From positions 1 to 25,825 of the forward strand of contig JALWZI010000055.1 in NCBI GenBank assembly GCA_027002755.1: a DNA stretch of 25,825 bases, read 5' to 3'. The first letter of the stretch is position 1; each line of letters starts with the position of its first letter. Below, piece after piece: positions 1 through 8,392 of this stretch. Origin of the DNA: Campylobacteraceae bacterium. GTDB taxonomy: Bacteria > Campylobacterota > Campylobacteria > Campylobacterales > Sulfurovaceae. Below the pieces are notes generated by a model that did not search any database, was not told the origin of the DNA, and saw only the letters and a program-made list of their open reading frames with translations. A program made the translations under genes and the position numbers.

Positions 1-1113
1 GGCCTGGGCGGCGGGAGGGGAGAGCTCCGCCGCGGCGGCGGGTGCGACGCCGGAGAGCTCTTTCTGGAGGGTGCGGATCATCTCGTCGATCTCTTTGACC
101 GAGAGGGCCTCCATCATCTTGAAGAGGGTCAGGGAGAGGACGAACTCGCCGTCGCTTCCCAGAAAGAGCAGCTCCTTGGCCTCGGCGAGGATCCGGAAAA
201 ACCGGTCGAGGATCAGAGGGCTGAAACGGGGATCCTTGGCGAAGAGAAGCTCTTTCAGATGCAGCGTCAGCTCGTCGACGATCATCTCCGTCTCGTAGTC
301 GGCACACTCGTGGACAAAGGCCAGGATCCCCGCTTCGTCTTTGTGGAGGATCCGATCCAGGAGCTCATCCAGCTTCGCCGGATCGATGATCCCCAACATA
401 GAGGTGACGGTGGCCAGATCCACGGTTCCCTTGGCATAGACGATGGCCTGATCCAGCAGGGTCAGAGAGTCCCGCAGGCTTCCCGCACCGCTGCGGGCGA
501 TGATCTCCAGGGCTTCGGGCTCGTAGTCGATGCTCTCCAGATGGAGGATATGCTCAAGGTGGCTCTTGACCAGGCGGGGCGGGATCTTTTTGAACCGGAA
601 GTGCTGGGTCCGGGAGAGGATCGTCGCCGGGAGTTTCAGCGGATCGGTAGTGGCCAAAATAAACTTGACGAATTCCGGGGGCTCCTCCAGGGTCTTGAGC
701 AGGGCGTTGAAGGCCTGGGTGGTCAGCATATGGACTTCGTCGATGATGAAGATCTTGAAGCGGCCGCTCCCGGGCTTGTATTTGGTGTGCTCGATCAGCT
801 CCTTGATATCGTCGATTCCCCGGTTGGAGGCGGCATCCATCTCGATGATGTCCATGTGACGGTATTCATTGGCCATTTGGCAGTGGGGACATGCTTCACA
901 GGGTTTGGAGGTCGGTCCCTTTTCGCAGAGCAGGGCCTTGGCGAAGATCCGGGCGGTGGAGGTCTTGCCGCTGCCCCGGAGCCCCGAGAAAAGGTAGGCG
1001 TGGGAGAGCCGGTCGCCGTCGAGCGCCTGGGCCAGGGTCTGGGAAACGGTCTCCTGGCCTACCAGATCGGCGAAGGATCGGGGACGATATTTACGTGCAA
1101 GTGCCAATGCCAC
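1..1113 (-). CDS. dnaX: DNA polymerase III subunit gamma/tau, 3' part cut by window edge
   Basis: Clamp-loader ATPase subunit of the DNA polymerase III holoenzyme, which loads the sliding clamp at primed sites. The 371 visible residues show the N-terminal AAA+ domain: Walker A GLRGSGKT at about 44-51, a zinc-binding cysteine set at 63, 72, 75 and 78, Walker B-like DEVH at about 125-128, and a downstream ATTDPLKLPATILSR sensor/arginine-finger stretch. Domain III follows, and an Ala/Pro-rich linker begins where the window ends, so the tau-like C terminus is missing. The start is a GTG at 1113: AAGGA lies about 7 bases upstream and the typical LARKYRP opening follows within a few residues. The nearest upstream ATG is out of frame. 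The gene is transcribed away from the metallopeptidase, with a 197-bp gap between them. Identification is very secure; only the C-terminal length is unknown. Confidence 0.96.
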   Translation of the reverse strand, partial: MALALARKYRPRSFADLVGQETVSQTLAQALDGDRLSHAYLFSGLRGSGKTSTARIFAKALLCEKGPTSKPCEACPHCQMANEYRHMDIIEMDAASNRGIDDIKELIEHTKYKPGSGRFKIFIIDEVHMLTTQAFNALLKTLEEPPEFVKFILATTDPLKLPATILSRTQHFRFKKIPPRLVKSHLEHILHLESIDYEPEALEIIARSGAGSLRDSLTLLDQAIVYAKGTVDLATVTSMLGIIDPAKLDELLDRILHKDEAGILAFVHECADYETEMIVDELTLHLKELLFAKDPRFSPLILDRFFRILAEAKELLFLGSDGEFVLSLTLFKMMEALSVKEIDEMIRTLQKELSGVAPAAAAELSPPAAQA

Positions 1114-1310
1114 AGAACTATCCTTAACTTCATTTGATGCCGTAAAAGAGACTCTATTTTAGTGGATCTTTGCTTTCGGGGATATAAAAATGACTCTGTT
1201 CAAACCGATATAATTTTGTTATGATTTTCGGATAGGCCTCTGCAGCCTGCTGCCGGTGGGCAGAGAGGAAAAAAACCGGACTGATACGAATAAAATCGCA
1301 AGGAGCGGAT
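1114..1310. promoter_or_regulatory. Divergent intergenic region dnaX / zinc peptidase with candidate -10 boxes
   Basis: This AT-richer gap of 197 bases separates two divergent genes. On the plus strand TATAAT lies at 1209-1214 and TATGAT at 1220-1225; either would give the metallopeptidase an 85-100 base leader. On the minus strand TAAAAT (plus 1156-1161) could serve dnaX with a leader of about 36 bases. No convincing -35 boxes are visible, which is common for sigma-70 promoters in Campylobacterota. A 6-bp inverted repeat CTCTGC/GCAGAG lies in the leader of the plus-strand gene. No small ORF here looks real. Confidence 0.4.
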
Positions 1311-2189
1311 GTGAAACTGGACGATATCGAGGAGAGCCGGCACGTCGAAGATCGGCGGATGAGCAGCGGCGGGGGGAGGCTTTCGGCGGGAACCCTGATG
1401 ATGCTTTGGCCGCTGATCCGTATGCTGCTGCGGACCAAGATCGGTTGGGCGATCATCGGATTGGGTGTCGTCGCCTATCTGGCGGGATTCAATCCTCTGA
1501 GCCTGGTCGGGGGAGGGGGAAGTGCGGCAGTTCACCGGGCTCCCGGTGCCCAGGAGCAGCAGGAGGCGGTACGGATGAAAAAGGTTCTGGCTTCGACGGA
1601 ACAGGTCTGGAGTCAGATCCTGGGGAAATACGGCCGTCGATACGATCCGCCGACTCTGGTCCTCTACCGGGGAATGACCCGCAGCGGGTGCGGCTATGCC
1701 CAGGCACAGGTGGGGCCTTTTTACTGTCCCACGGACAAAAAGATCTATCTCGATCTCGGATTTTTCGAGGAGATGAAGCGAAAACTCGGAGCCCCCGGGG
1801 ATTTCGCCCAGGCCTACGTACTGGCCCACGAGGTGGGACATGCGGTGCAGGATCAGCTGGGAATCCTGGACAAGGTCCATCGTCTGCAGCAGCAGGCACT
1901 CCAGCGGGGGAACAAAACCCGGGCCAACCATCTGCAGATCCCGGTGGAACTTCAGGCCGACTGTTTCGCCGGGGTCTGGGGACATTACGCCCGCCGTCAT
2001 TTGGAGCCGGGGGACATCGAGGAGGCGATCAATGCCGCGTCGAAGATCGGTGATGACGCGCTGCAGAAGCAGTCCCGGGGCTATGTGGTCCCCGACAGCT
2101 TCACCCACGGGACCTCCCGCCAGCGGATGGAGTGGTTCATGCGGGGATTCAAAAGCGGCGACCTCAAGGCCTGCGATACCTTCCGTTAG
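1311..2189 (+). CDS. Neutral zinc metallopeptidase, YpfJ-like family
   Basis: A 292-residue protein of the bacterial neutral zinc metallopeptidase family (the E. coli YpfJ type, Pfam Zn_peptidase). After a polar N terminus there is one hydrophobic membrane segment at about 42-60, then a glycine-rich linker and the catalytic domain. The zincin motif HEVGH is at 173-177, and the third ligand is probably Glu214 in ELQADCFAGVWGH. Substrates of this family are not well defined; the membrane anchor suggests action at the inner membrane. The start is GTG at 1311, six bases after AAGGAG; an overlapping ATG at 1309 is out of frame. Its stop overlaps that of the converging c-di-GMP gene by four bases. 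Family assignment is firm, biological role unknown. Confidence 0.9.
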   Translation: MKLDDIEESRHVEDRRMSSGGGRLSAGTLMMLWPLIRMLLRTKIGWAIIGLGVVAYLAGFNPLSLVGGGGSAAVHRAPGAQEQQEAVRMKKVLASTEQVWSQILGKYGRRYDPPTLVLYRGMTRSGCGYAQAQVGPFYCPTDKKIYLDLGFFEEMKRKLGAPGDFAQAYVLAHEVGHAVQDQLGILDKVHRLQQQALQRGNKTRANHLQIPVELQADCFAGVWGHYARRHLEPGDIEEAINAASKIGDDALQKQSRGYVVPDSFTHGTSRQRMEWFMRGFKSGDLKACDTFR

Positions 2190-3871
2190 CGGTTGTTTTC
2201 CAGATACCGGTTGCATGTTTCGGCATCCATCGGACGGGCAAAAAGATATCCCTGTTGCCTGGGCAGTCCGATGGAGGTCAGGAAACGGGACTGCTCTTCG
2301 CGTTCGACCCCTTCGACGACACATTGCAATCCGTAGATGTCGGCGATGTTCTTGATGACGTGGACCAGATCTCGGTTTTGAGGGTCTTCCGGAAGATTCT
2401 CGACGAAACTTCGGTCGATCTTGATCTCGTCCACGGGGAGGGTATGGAGATAACGGAGCGAGGAGTATCCCGTTCCGAAATCGTCGATAGAGATCCGGAT
2501 CCCGAAATTCCGAAGGATCTCCAACTCTTCACGTTCCTCTTTGGAACAGGTCAGAAACTCCTGTTCGGAGACCTCGACGATAAGATGCTCCAACTCGGGT
2601 TGATAGCGTCTGAAAAGAGCGGAAAAACCCGCCCGACTGAAATCGTCCAGATAGACATTGACCGAGAGGCGGATATCCAGCCCCGCTGCTCTCCACCTGC
2701 TGAAATCCCCGAAAGCCTGCTCCATGATCTGATAGTCGATCCGATGGATCAGGCGGTGTTCCCTGGCCAGAGGGAGGAAACGGTCCGGTTCCGAGATGAT
2801 TCGTCCATCGGGGCCGATCCATCGGGCCAGAGCCTCCACCCCGATGACTTTGCCGCTCGCAAGATCCATGATCGGTTGATAGTAGGGGACAAAGGCCCGT
2901 TGCTCGATCGCATGATAGAGGGCATCGACGCCGTGATAGGTCCGGGAGATCCTCTCCTGCATGTAGGGCTGGAAACGTACGATCCGGCTGTGGGGCTGGG
3001 ATTTGGCATAGGTCAGGGCGGTGCCGGCTCCGCTGACAAGATCGGTGACGGTGCGGGCATCTTCCGGGAAGTGGATCACGCCGGCATTGAAACGCAGAGT
3101 GACCGACTGGTCATCGACCCGAAGGGGGAGATCGAAAAGATGATGCTGCAGGCGGCTCAACAGTCCCTCGGTCTCCTGGAGATCCCGGATCAGCAGGACG
3201 AATTCGTCGGCCCCGTATCGATAGGTGTTGCCCCGGCCCGCCAGCTCTTCGAGTCTGCGCGCCAGACGGGCGAGAACCCGGTCGCCGAAACGGTGGCCGA
3301 AAATGTTGTTGATGGACCCGAAATCCTCCAGATCGATCATGATCAGTACAAAATGTTCCGTTTCGGAGATCGCCTGCTCCAACTGCCGATAGAAGGCATG
3401 GCGATTGGGCAGGCGGGTCAGGGGATCGAAGTTTTCGAAATAGCTGCTTTTGCTCCGTTGAAAAAGCAGCTCTTTCTCCAATCGTTTTCGATCGGAGATA
3501 TCCAGTACCACACCGACCATTTTCCGCGGTTTGCCGTTTGTATCGTAAAGAAGATACCCCTTTTCATGGACCCATACCTCCCGGCCGTTACGGAGAAAGA
3601 TCCGATGCTGAAGGTCGTAGAACTCCTTTTCGCCGGCAAGCACCTGTGCGATCTCCCGTTCCACCTCTCGGCGGGTCTCCTCGTCGATCACGGAGAGAAA
3701 AACCTCGAAAGAACTTTCCTCTGTTGTATCGAGCCCATAGATCTTTTTCTTCTGTTCGCTCCAGTAGGTTTCATTGCTTTGAAGATCCCACTCCCAGTAA
3801 CCGATCTCTCCCACCTCTTCCGCCAGGCGCCAGATCTCCGTGAACTCCTCTTTGTCGAGCCTCTTATCCAT
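2186..3871 (-). CDS. PAS-GGDEF-EAL protein, probable c-di-GMP phosphodiesterase
   Basis: Cytosolic c-di-GMP signalling protein of 561 residues without membrane segments: PAS domain (about 16-128, with the PAC-like end VGVVLDISDRKRLEKEL), GGDEF (about 147-305), EAL (about 325-561). The GGDEF domain looks degenerate: the signature is GADEF, the Lys in the usual DxxHFK stretch is Gly (DLEDFGSINN), and no RxxD inhibitory site is present. The EAL domain keeps its expected catalytic residues: EALARW, SVN, EVSE, IDDFGTGYSSL, EIKIDRSF, VVEGVE and QGYLFARPM. The likely activity is therefore c-di-GMP hydrolysis, possibly tuned by the GGDEF and PAS domains. Start 3871 is preferred over an in-frame ATG at 3886, because AAGGA sits six bases before it and a TATAAT box at 3898-3903 would leave almost no leader for 3886. 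Confidence 0.93.
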   Translation of the reverse strand: MDKRLDKEEFTEIWRLAEEVGEIGYWEWDLQSNETYWSEQKKKIYGLDTTEESSFEVFLSVIDEETRREVEREIAQVLAGEKEFYDLQHRIFLRNGREVWVHEKGYLLYDTNGKPRKMVGVVLDISDRKRLEKELLFQRSKSSYFENFDPLTRLPNRHAFYRQLEQAISETEHFVLIMIDLEDFGSINNIFGHRFGDRVLARLARRLEELAGRGNTYRYGADEFVLLIRDLQETEGLLSRLQHHLFDLPLRVDDQSVTLRFNAGVIHFPEDARTVTDLVSGAGTALTYAKSQPHSRIVRFQPYMQERISRTYHGVDALYHAIEQRAFVPYYQPIMDLASGKVIGVEALARWIGPDGRIISEPDRFLPLAREHRLIHRIDYQIMEQAFGDFSRWRAAGLDIRLSVNVYLDDFSRAGFSALFRRYQPELEHLIVEVSEQEFLTCSKEEREELEILRNFGIRISIDDFGTGYSSLRYLHTLPVDEIKIDRSFVENLPEDPQNRDLVHVIKNIADIYGLQCVVEGVEREEQSRFLTSIGLPRQQGYLFARPMDAETCNRYLENNR

Positions 3872-3897
3872 TTCGGATCCTTCCATACTCTTCTTTG

Positions 3898-3903
3898 ATT
3901 ATA
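3898..3903 (-). promoter_or_regulatory. Candidate -10 box of the GGDEF/EAL gene
   Basis: Read on the minus strand this is a perfect TATAAT. Transcription starting about 7 bases downstream would give a leader of about 20 bases to the ATG at 3871, matching the Shine-Dalgarno there. A second weaker box, TATAGT, lies further upstream (plus 3927-3932). No clear -35 box is seen. Confidence 0.5.
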
Positions 3904-3968
3904 TCGACTATTCCGAAGACTCTTCTACTATAGAGGGAATATGTTCTGTTCCATAACCCGCCATTGGG

Positions 3969-3974
3969 TATAAT
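3969..3974 (+). promoter_or_regulatory. Candidate -10 box of the leuS transcript
   Basis: Perfect TATAAT located 30 bases before the leuS GTG start, giving an expected leader of about 25 bases that contains the CGGAG Shine-Dalgarno at 3992-3996. No consensus -35 box is visible. It is a good candidate for driving leuS-lptE-folC. Confidence 0.5.
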
Positions 3975-4004
3975 CTCTCCAATTTCACCGACGGAGCGAC
4001 AACC

Positions 4005-6446
<2,442 letters not shown>

Positions 6447-6481
6447 ATTGAGAATTGAGAATGGAGGTTTGAGAATGGAAA
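6447..6481 (+). repeat. Degenerate heptamer array ATTGAGA-type, five units
   Basis: Beginning directly after the leuS stop, the sequence divides cleanly into five 7-base units: ATTGAGA, ATTGAGA, ATGGAGG, TTTGAGA, ATGGAAA. The third unit holds GGAGG at 6463-6467 and the fifth starts with the ATG at 6475, with exactly one heptamer between them. The array thus forms the ribosome binding site and start codon of lptE. It is purine-rich on the plus strand. Confidence 0.85.
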
Positions 6482-7068
6482 TTTTTCGTCGTTTGTCGTT
6501 TGTCGTTTGTCGTTTGAATAAAAGTGTTGCAGAGCAACACCTGCCAAAATTCCTCATTCCTCATTCCTCATTCCTCATTCCGTTAATGGCGATTTTAATC
6601 GCCGTTAACGGCTGCGGGTACAGACCGGCGTCCCAATATGCCCGCCATCTTCTCCCCGATCCGGTCTATGTGGATGTGAGACTCAGCGGGGTCGAACCCC
6701 AAAACGGGGTCTATCTCAAAGAGGAGATCATGAAGGTGCTTCGGACCCATTTCCAGGAGAGGGTCGTTTCCGACAAAAAACGTTCCGTCAGTCAGATCTC
6801 CGTTCCGAACTATACGATCAGCTATTCGCCTTTGACCTACGATACCGACGGTTATGTGACCCGCTACCGGGTAACGGCCGATATCGTTTTTGAGCTCAGG
6901 ACGCCGAAGGAGACGCTGCGGAAGCGGATTTCCGCTACGGAAGATGTCAGCATCCAGCCGGGATCTCTGACCAGCACCGCGGCACGTGAATATGCCATTC
7001 GGGTCGCCATCCGCAAAGCGATGGACAACTTTATCGCCTGGGTGGCTCAAAAGGGTTACGGGAAGTGA
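6475..7068 (+). CDS. lptE: LPS-assembly lipoprotein LptE
   Basis: Probable outer-membrane lipoprotein partner of LptD in lipopolysaccharide insertion, 197 residues. The assignment rests on position between leuS and folC, a lipoprotein signal ending VNGC with Cys47 as the lipidated residue (Asn at -2 is not typical of a lipobox), and a mature domain with LptE-like pattern (GVEPQNGVYLKEEIMKVL, then alternating beta strands, then AAREYAIRVAIRKAMDNF). The start at ATG 6475 is supported by GGAGG seven bases upstream; the in-frame ATG at 6586 would leave a very short signal and no Shine-Dalgarno. Residues 5-40 are encoded largely by heptamer arrays, giving an unusually long signal region with a hydrophobic core derived from the TCCTCAT array. 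Its stop overlaps the folC start (GTGA). Confidence 0.85.
   Translation: MEIFRRLSFVVCRLNKSVAEQHLPKFLIPHSSFLIPLMAILIAVNGCGYRPASQYARHLLPDPVYVDVRLSGVEPQNGVYLKEEIMKVLRTHFQERVVSDKKRSVSQISVPNYTISYSPLTYDTDGYVTRYRVTADIVFELRTPKETLRKRISATEDVSIQPGSLTSTAAREYAIRVAIRKAMDNFIAWVAQKGYGK
6488..6515 (+). repeat. Heptamer array (GTCGTTT)x4
   Basis: Four perfect tandem copies of GTCGTTT followed by one more G. It lies inside the 5' end of lptE and encodes part of the RLSFVVCRL segment of the presumed signal region. The preceding bases (TTC at 6485-6487) are not a full unit. Confidence 0.95.
6524..6540 (+). repeat. Short perfect hairpin between two heptamer arrays
   Basis: GTGTTGC, loop AGA, GCAACAC: a 7-bp perfect stem with a 3-base loop, placed between the GTCGTTT and TCCTCAT arrays. 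Hairpins of the same geometry sit beside the arrays in folC and between moxR and the DUF58 gene. No T-tract follows, so it is not a standard terminator; it lies inside the lptE reading frame. Confidence 0.85.
6551..6580 (+). repeat. Heptamer array (TCCTCAT)x4
   Basis: Four perfect copies of TCCTCAT plus a partial TC. The reverse complement ATGAGGA is a rotation of GAGGAAT, the unit repeated three times at 12492-12512, so the two loci share a unit in opposite orientation. In lptE it encodes FLIPHSSFLIP, the hydrophobic core of the signal peptide. Confidence 0.95.
6580..6611 (+). repeat. 15-bp inverted repeat in lptE signal-peptide coding region
   Basis: CCGTTAATGGCGATT, a TT spacer, then AATCGCCGTTAACGG: a 15-bp inverted repeat with a single G-T wobble in RNA. 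It starts where the TCCTCAT array ends and stops just before the lipidation cysteine codon (6613-6615). It is a strong potential RNA hairpin about 105 bases into the lptE coding sequence. Confidence 0.85.
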
Positions 7069-8339
7069 ACCCCTCCTTTTCCGACTTCCTCGAAAGCAAA
7101 CCCCTCTACTACAAAGAGATCGATCACGAGCGGGTGCACAGAGCCTACGCACAGCTGCGTGAAGAGATCGCCCACCCTCCGGCGGTGCATATTGTCGGCA
7201 CGAATGGGAAGGGAAGCACCGGACGGATTCTTGCGTTTTTAGCGTGGCGGGGAGGGATGGAAGATGGAAGATGGAAGATGGAAGATGAAACTCCGCAAAG
7301 CGGAGAAAAAAACTCCTCACTCCTCACTCCTCACTCCTCACTCTCCGTAGGACACTACTCCTCTCCCCACATCCTCCGCTTCAACGAGCGGATCTGGATC
7401 GACGGCGAGAATGTCTTGGATGAGGTGCTGGAAGAGGGACATCGTCGTCTCTACAAGATCCTCGGGTCCGAGATGAGCGAGGCGTTGAGCTATTTCGAAT
7501 ACACCACTTTGTTGGCGCTGCTGCTTTTCGAACGCTGCGATCTGATCGTCCTGGAGGCAGGGCTGGGCGGGGAGTTCGATGCTACCAATGTGGTGGAAAA
7601 CAAAATGCTCACTGTTGTCACCCCCATCGGGATCGATCATCAGGCCTTTCTGGGAGACTCCATTGAGGCGATCGCCGAGACCAAGCTGCGCAGTATCACG
7701 CCGAACACACAGGTGCTCCTGGCCCCTCAAGCCTATGAGGAGGTGGAAAGCGTCGCCCGGAAGATCGCAAACGAACGTCATTGCGAAATCTATATCATGA
7801 AAAAAGACGTTTCAGAAGAAACGCAAACCGACACTCAAAATCCAAAATCCAAAATCCAAAATCTAAAAAAGGGTTGGCCGGAATTTCTGTGTGAGAACGC
7901 TTCGGTGGCGTTGCGGGCCCTGGATCTGCTCGATATGCCTGCCGATCCCGGGGCGTTGAAAGCGCTGGAGCTTTTCGGACGCTTCTATCCTCTTGCGGAA
8001 AATATACGCATCGATGTGGGGCATAATCCTCTGGCTGCCCGAGCGATCGTCGAGGCGATGGAGCCGGAGACGGTGCTGATCTACAACTCCCTGGATGACA
8101 AGGATTATCGAGAGGTGCTCTCGATCCTGCGCCCCAAGCTCAAACGGGTGGAGCTGATCCCTATCGAGACGCAACGGGGGGTAGCTCTGGAGCGGATCAA
8201 GGAGGCCCTGGAGGAGCTGGAGATCCCCTGGGAGTGTTTCAACGGACTGCTTTTCAGCCATGAACACTATCTGGTATTTGGCTCCTTCTATACGGTCGAA
8301 GCCTTTTTGCAATCACAAAACAGGGACCGATCGTTCTGA
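7065..8339 (+). CDS. folC: Bifunctional folylpolyglutamate synthase / dihydrofolate synthase
   Basis: Mur-ligase-type enzyme that adds glutamate to dihydropteroate or folates. Seen in 424 residues: P-loop GTNGKGS at 45-51, substrate-loop motif SSPHILRFNERI from about 99, VLEAGLGGEFDATN, and TPIGIDHQAFLGDSIEAIAETK in the central domain; the C-terminal domain includes IRIDVGHNPLAARAI. The start is GTG at 7065, overlapping the lptE stop, so translation is probably coupled. Two stretches look foreign: about 30 residues at 64-94 between the P-loop helix and the SSPH motif, encoded by GGAAGAT and CTCCTCA arrays around a hairpin, and TQNPKSKIQN at about 256-265, encoded by AAAATCC repeats. The frame is open through both and the landmark motifs are kept, so the enzyme is probably active with two extra loops. 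Confidence 0.95.
   Translation: MNPSFSDFLESKPLYYKEIDHERVHRAYAQLREEIAHPPAVHIVGTNGKGSTGRILAFLAWRGGMEDGRWKMEDETPQSGEKNSSLLTPHSSLSVGHYSSPHILRFNERIWIDGENVLDEVLEEGHRRLYKILGSEMSEALSYFEYTTLLALLLFERCDLIVLEAGLGGEFDATNVVENKMLTVVTPIGIDHQAFLGDSIEAIAETKLRSITPNTQVLLAPQAYEEVESVARKIANERHCEIYIMKKDVSEETQTDTQNPKSKIQNLKKGWPEFLCENASVALRALDLLDMPADPGALKALELFGRFYPLAENIRIDVGHNPLAARAIVEAMEPETVLIYNSLDDKDYREVLSILRPKLKRVELIPIETQRGVALERIKEALEELEIPWECFNGLLFSHEHYLVFGSFYTVEAFLQSQNRDRSF
7251..7286 (+). repeat. Heptamer array (GGAAGAT)x4 inside folC
   Basis: Four perfect copies of GGAAGAT at 7259-7286, preceded by a related GGAGGGAT. Purine-rich on the plus strand. It is translated within folC as MEDGRWKMED, a segment with no counterpart that I recognise in FolC proteins. 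Confidence 0.95.
7291..7305 (+). repeat. Short perfect hairpin between heptamer arrays in folC
   Basis: CTCCGC, loop AAA, GCGGAG: a 6-bp perfect stem and 3-base loop, placed between the GGAAGAT and CTCCTCA arrays. It has the same layout as the hairpin at 6524-6540. A run of A follows on the plus strand, i.e. a T-tract on the antisense strand, but it lies inside folC. Confidence 0.85.
7313..7340 (+). repeat. Heptamer array (CTCCTCA)x4 inside folC
   Basis: Four perfect copies of CTCCTCA followed by CTCTCC. The reverse complement TGAGGAG is a rotation of GAGGAGT, a unit found at 12520-12526 in the moxR downstream array. It is translated as SLLTPHSSLS just before the conserved GHYSSPH stretch of FolC. 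Confidence 0.95.
7808..7864 (+). repeat. Hairpin plus heptamer array (AAAATCC)x3 and one variant, in folC
   Basis: A 6-bp perfect stem CGTTTC, loop AGAA, GAAACG (7808-7823) precedes three perfect AAAATCC units (7837-7857) and a fourth variant AAAATCT (7858-7864). The array encodes QNPKSKIQN in folC. This is the second insert-like tract in the gene, again one hairpin plus about four heptamers. Confidence 0.9.
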
Positions 8340-8345
8340 ATGTGT

Positions 8346-8351
8346 TATAAA
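8346..8351 (+). promoter_or_regulatory. Candidate -10 box for mfd
   Basis: TATAAA in the 53-base folC-mfd gap would give an mfd leader of about 35 bases. No -35 box is clear, so mfd could also be read from the upstream transcript. Confidence 0.3.
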
Positions 8352-8392
8352 TTCCGCACTTTTTTACCTCATCCAAAGGCCGATTTCTAGGA

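Noticed and set aside
259-1137. 292-codon open frame on the plus strand across dnaX
   Set aside because: It is antisense to a gene with clear DnaX motifs; the encoded protein has no recognisable domain and the opening is a by-product of high GC codon use.
1200-2324. 374-codon minus-strand open frame over the zinc peptidase
   Set aside because: It covers the HEVGH metallopeptidase and part of the EAL gene end, has no family features and no ribosome binding site.
2132-3898. 588-codon plus-strand open frame over the GGDEF/EAL gene
   Set aside because: The opposite strand encodes PAS, GGDEF and EAL motifs in order; this one is an antisense shadow.
6524-6540. Rho-independent terminator
   Set aside because: The stem is short, not GC-rich enough, has no T-tract and lies inside the lptE reading frame.
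7251-7347. folC as a pseudogene broken by insertion
   Set aside because: The frame stays open through the inserts and all conserved FolC motifs are present on both sides.
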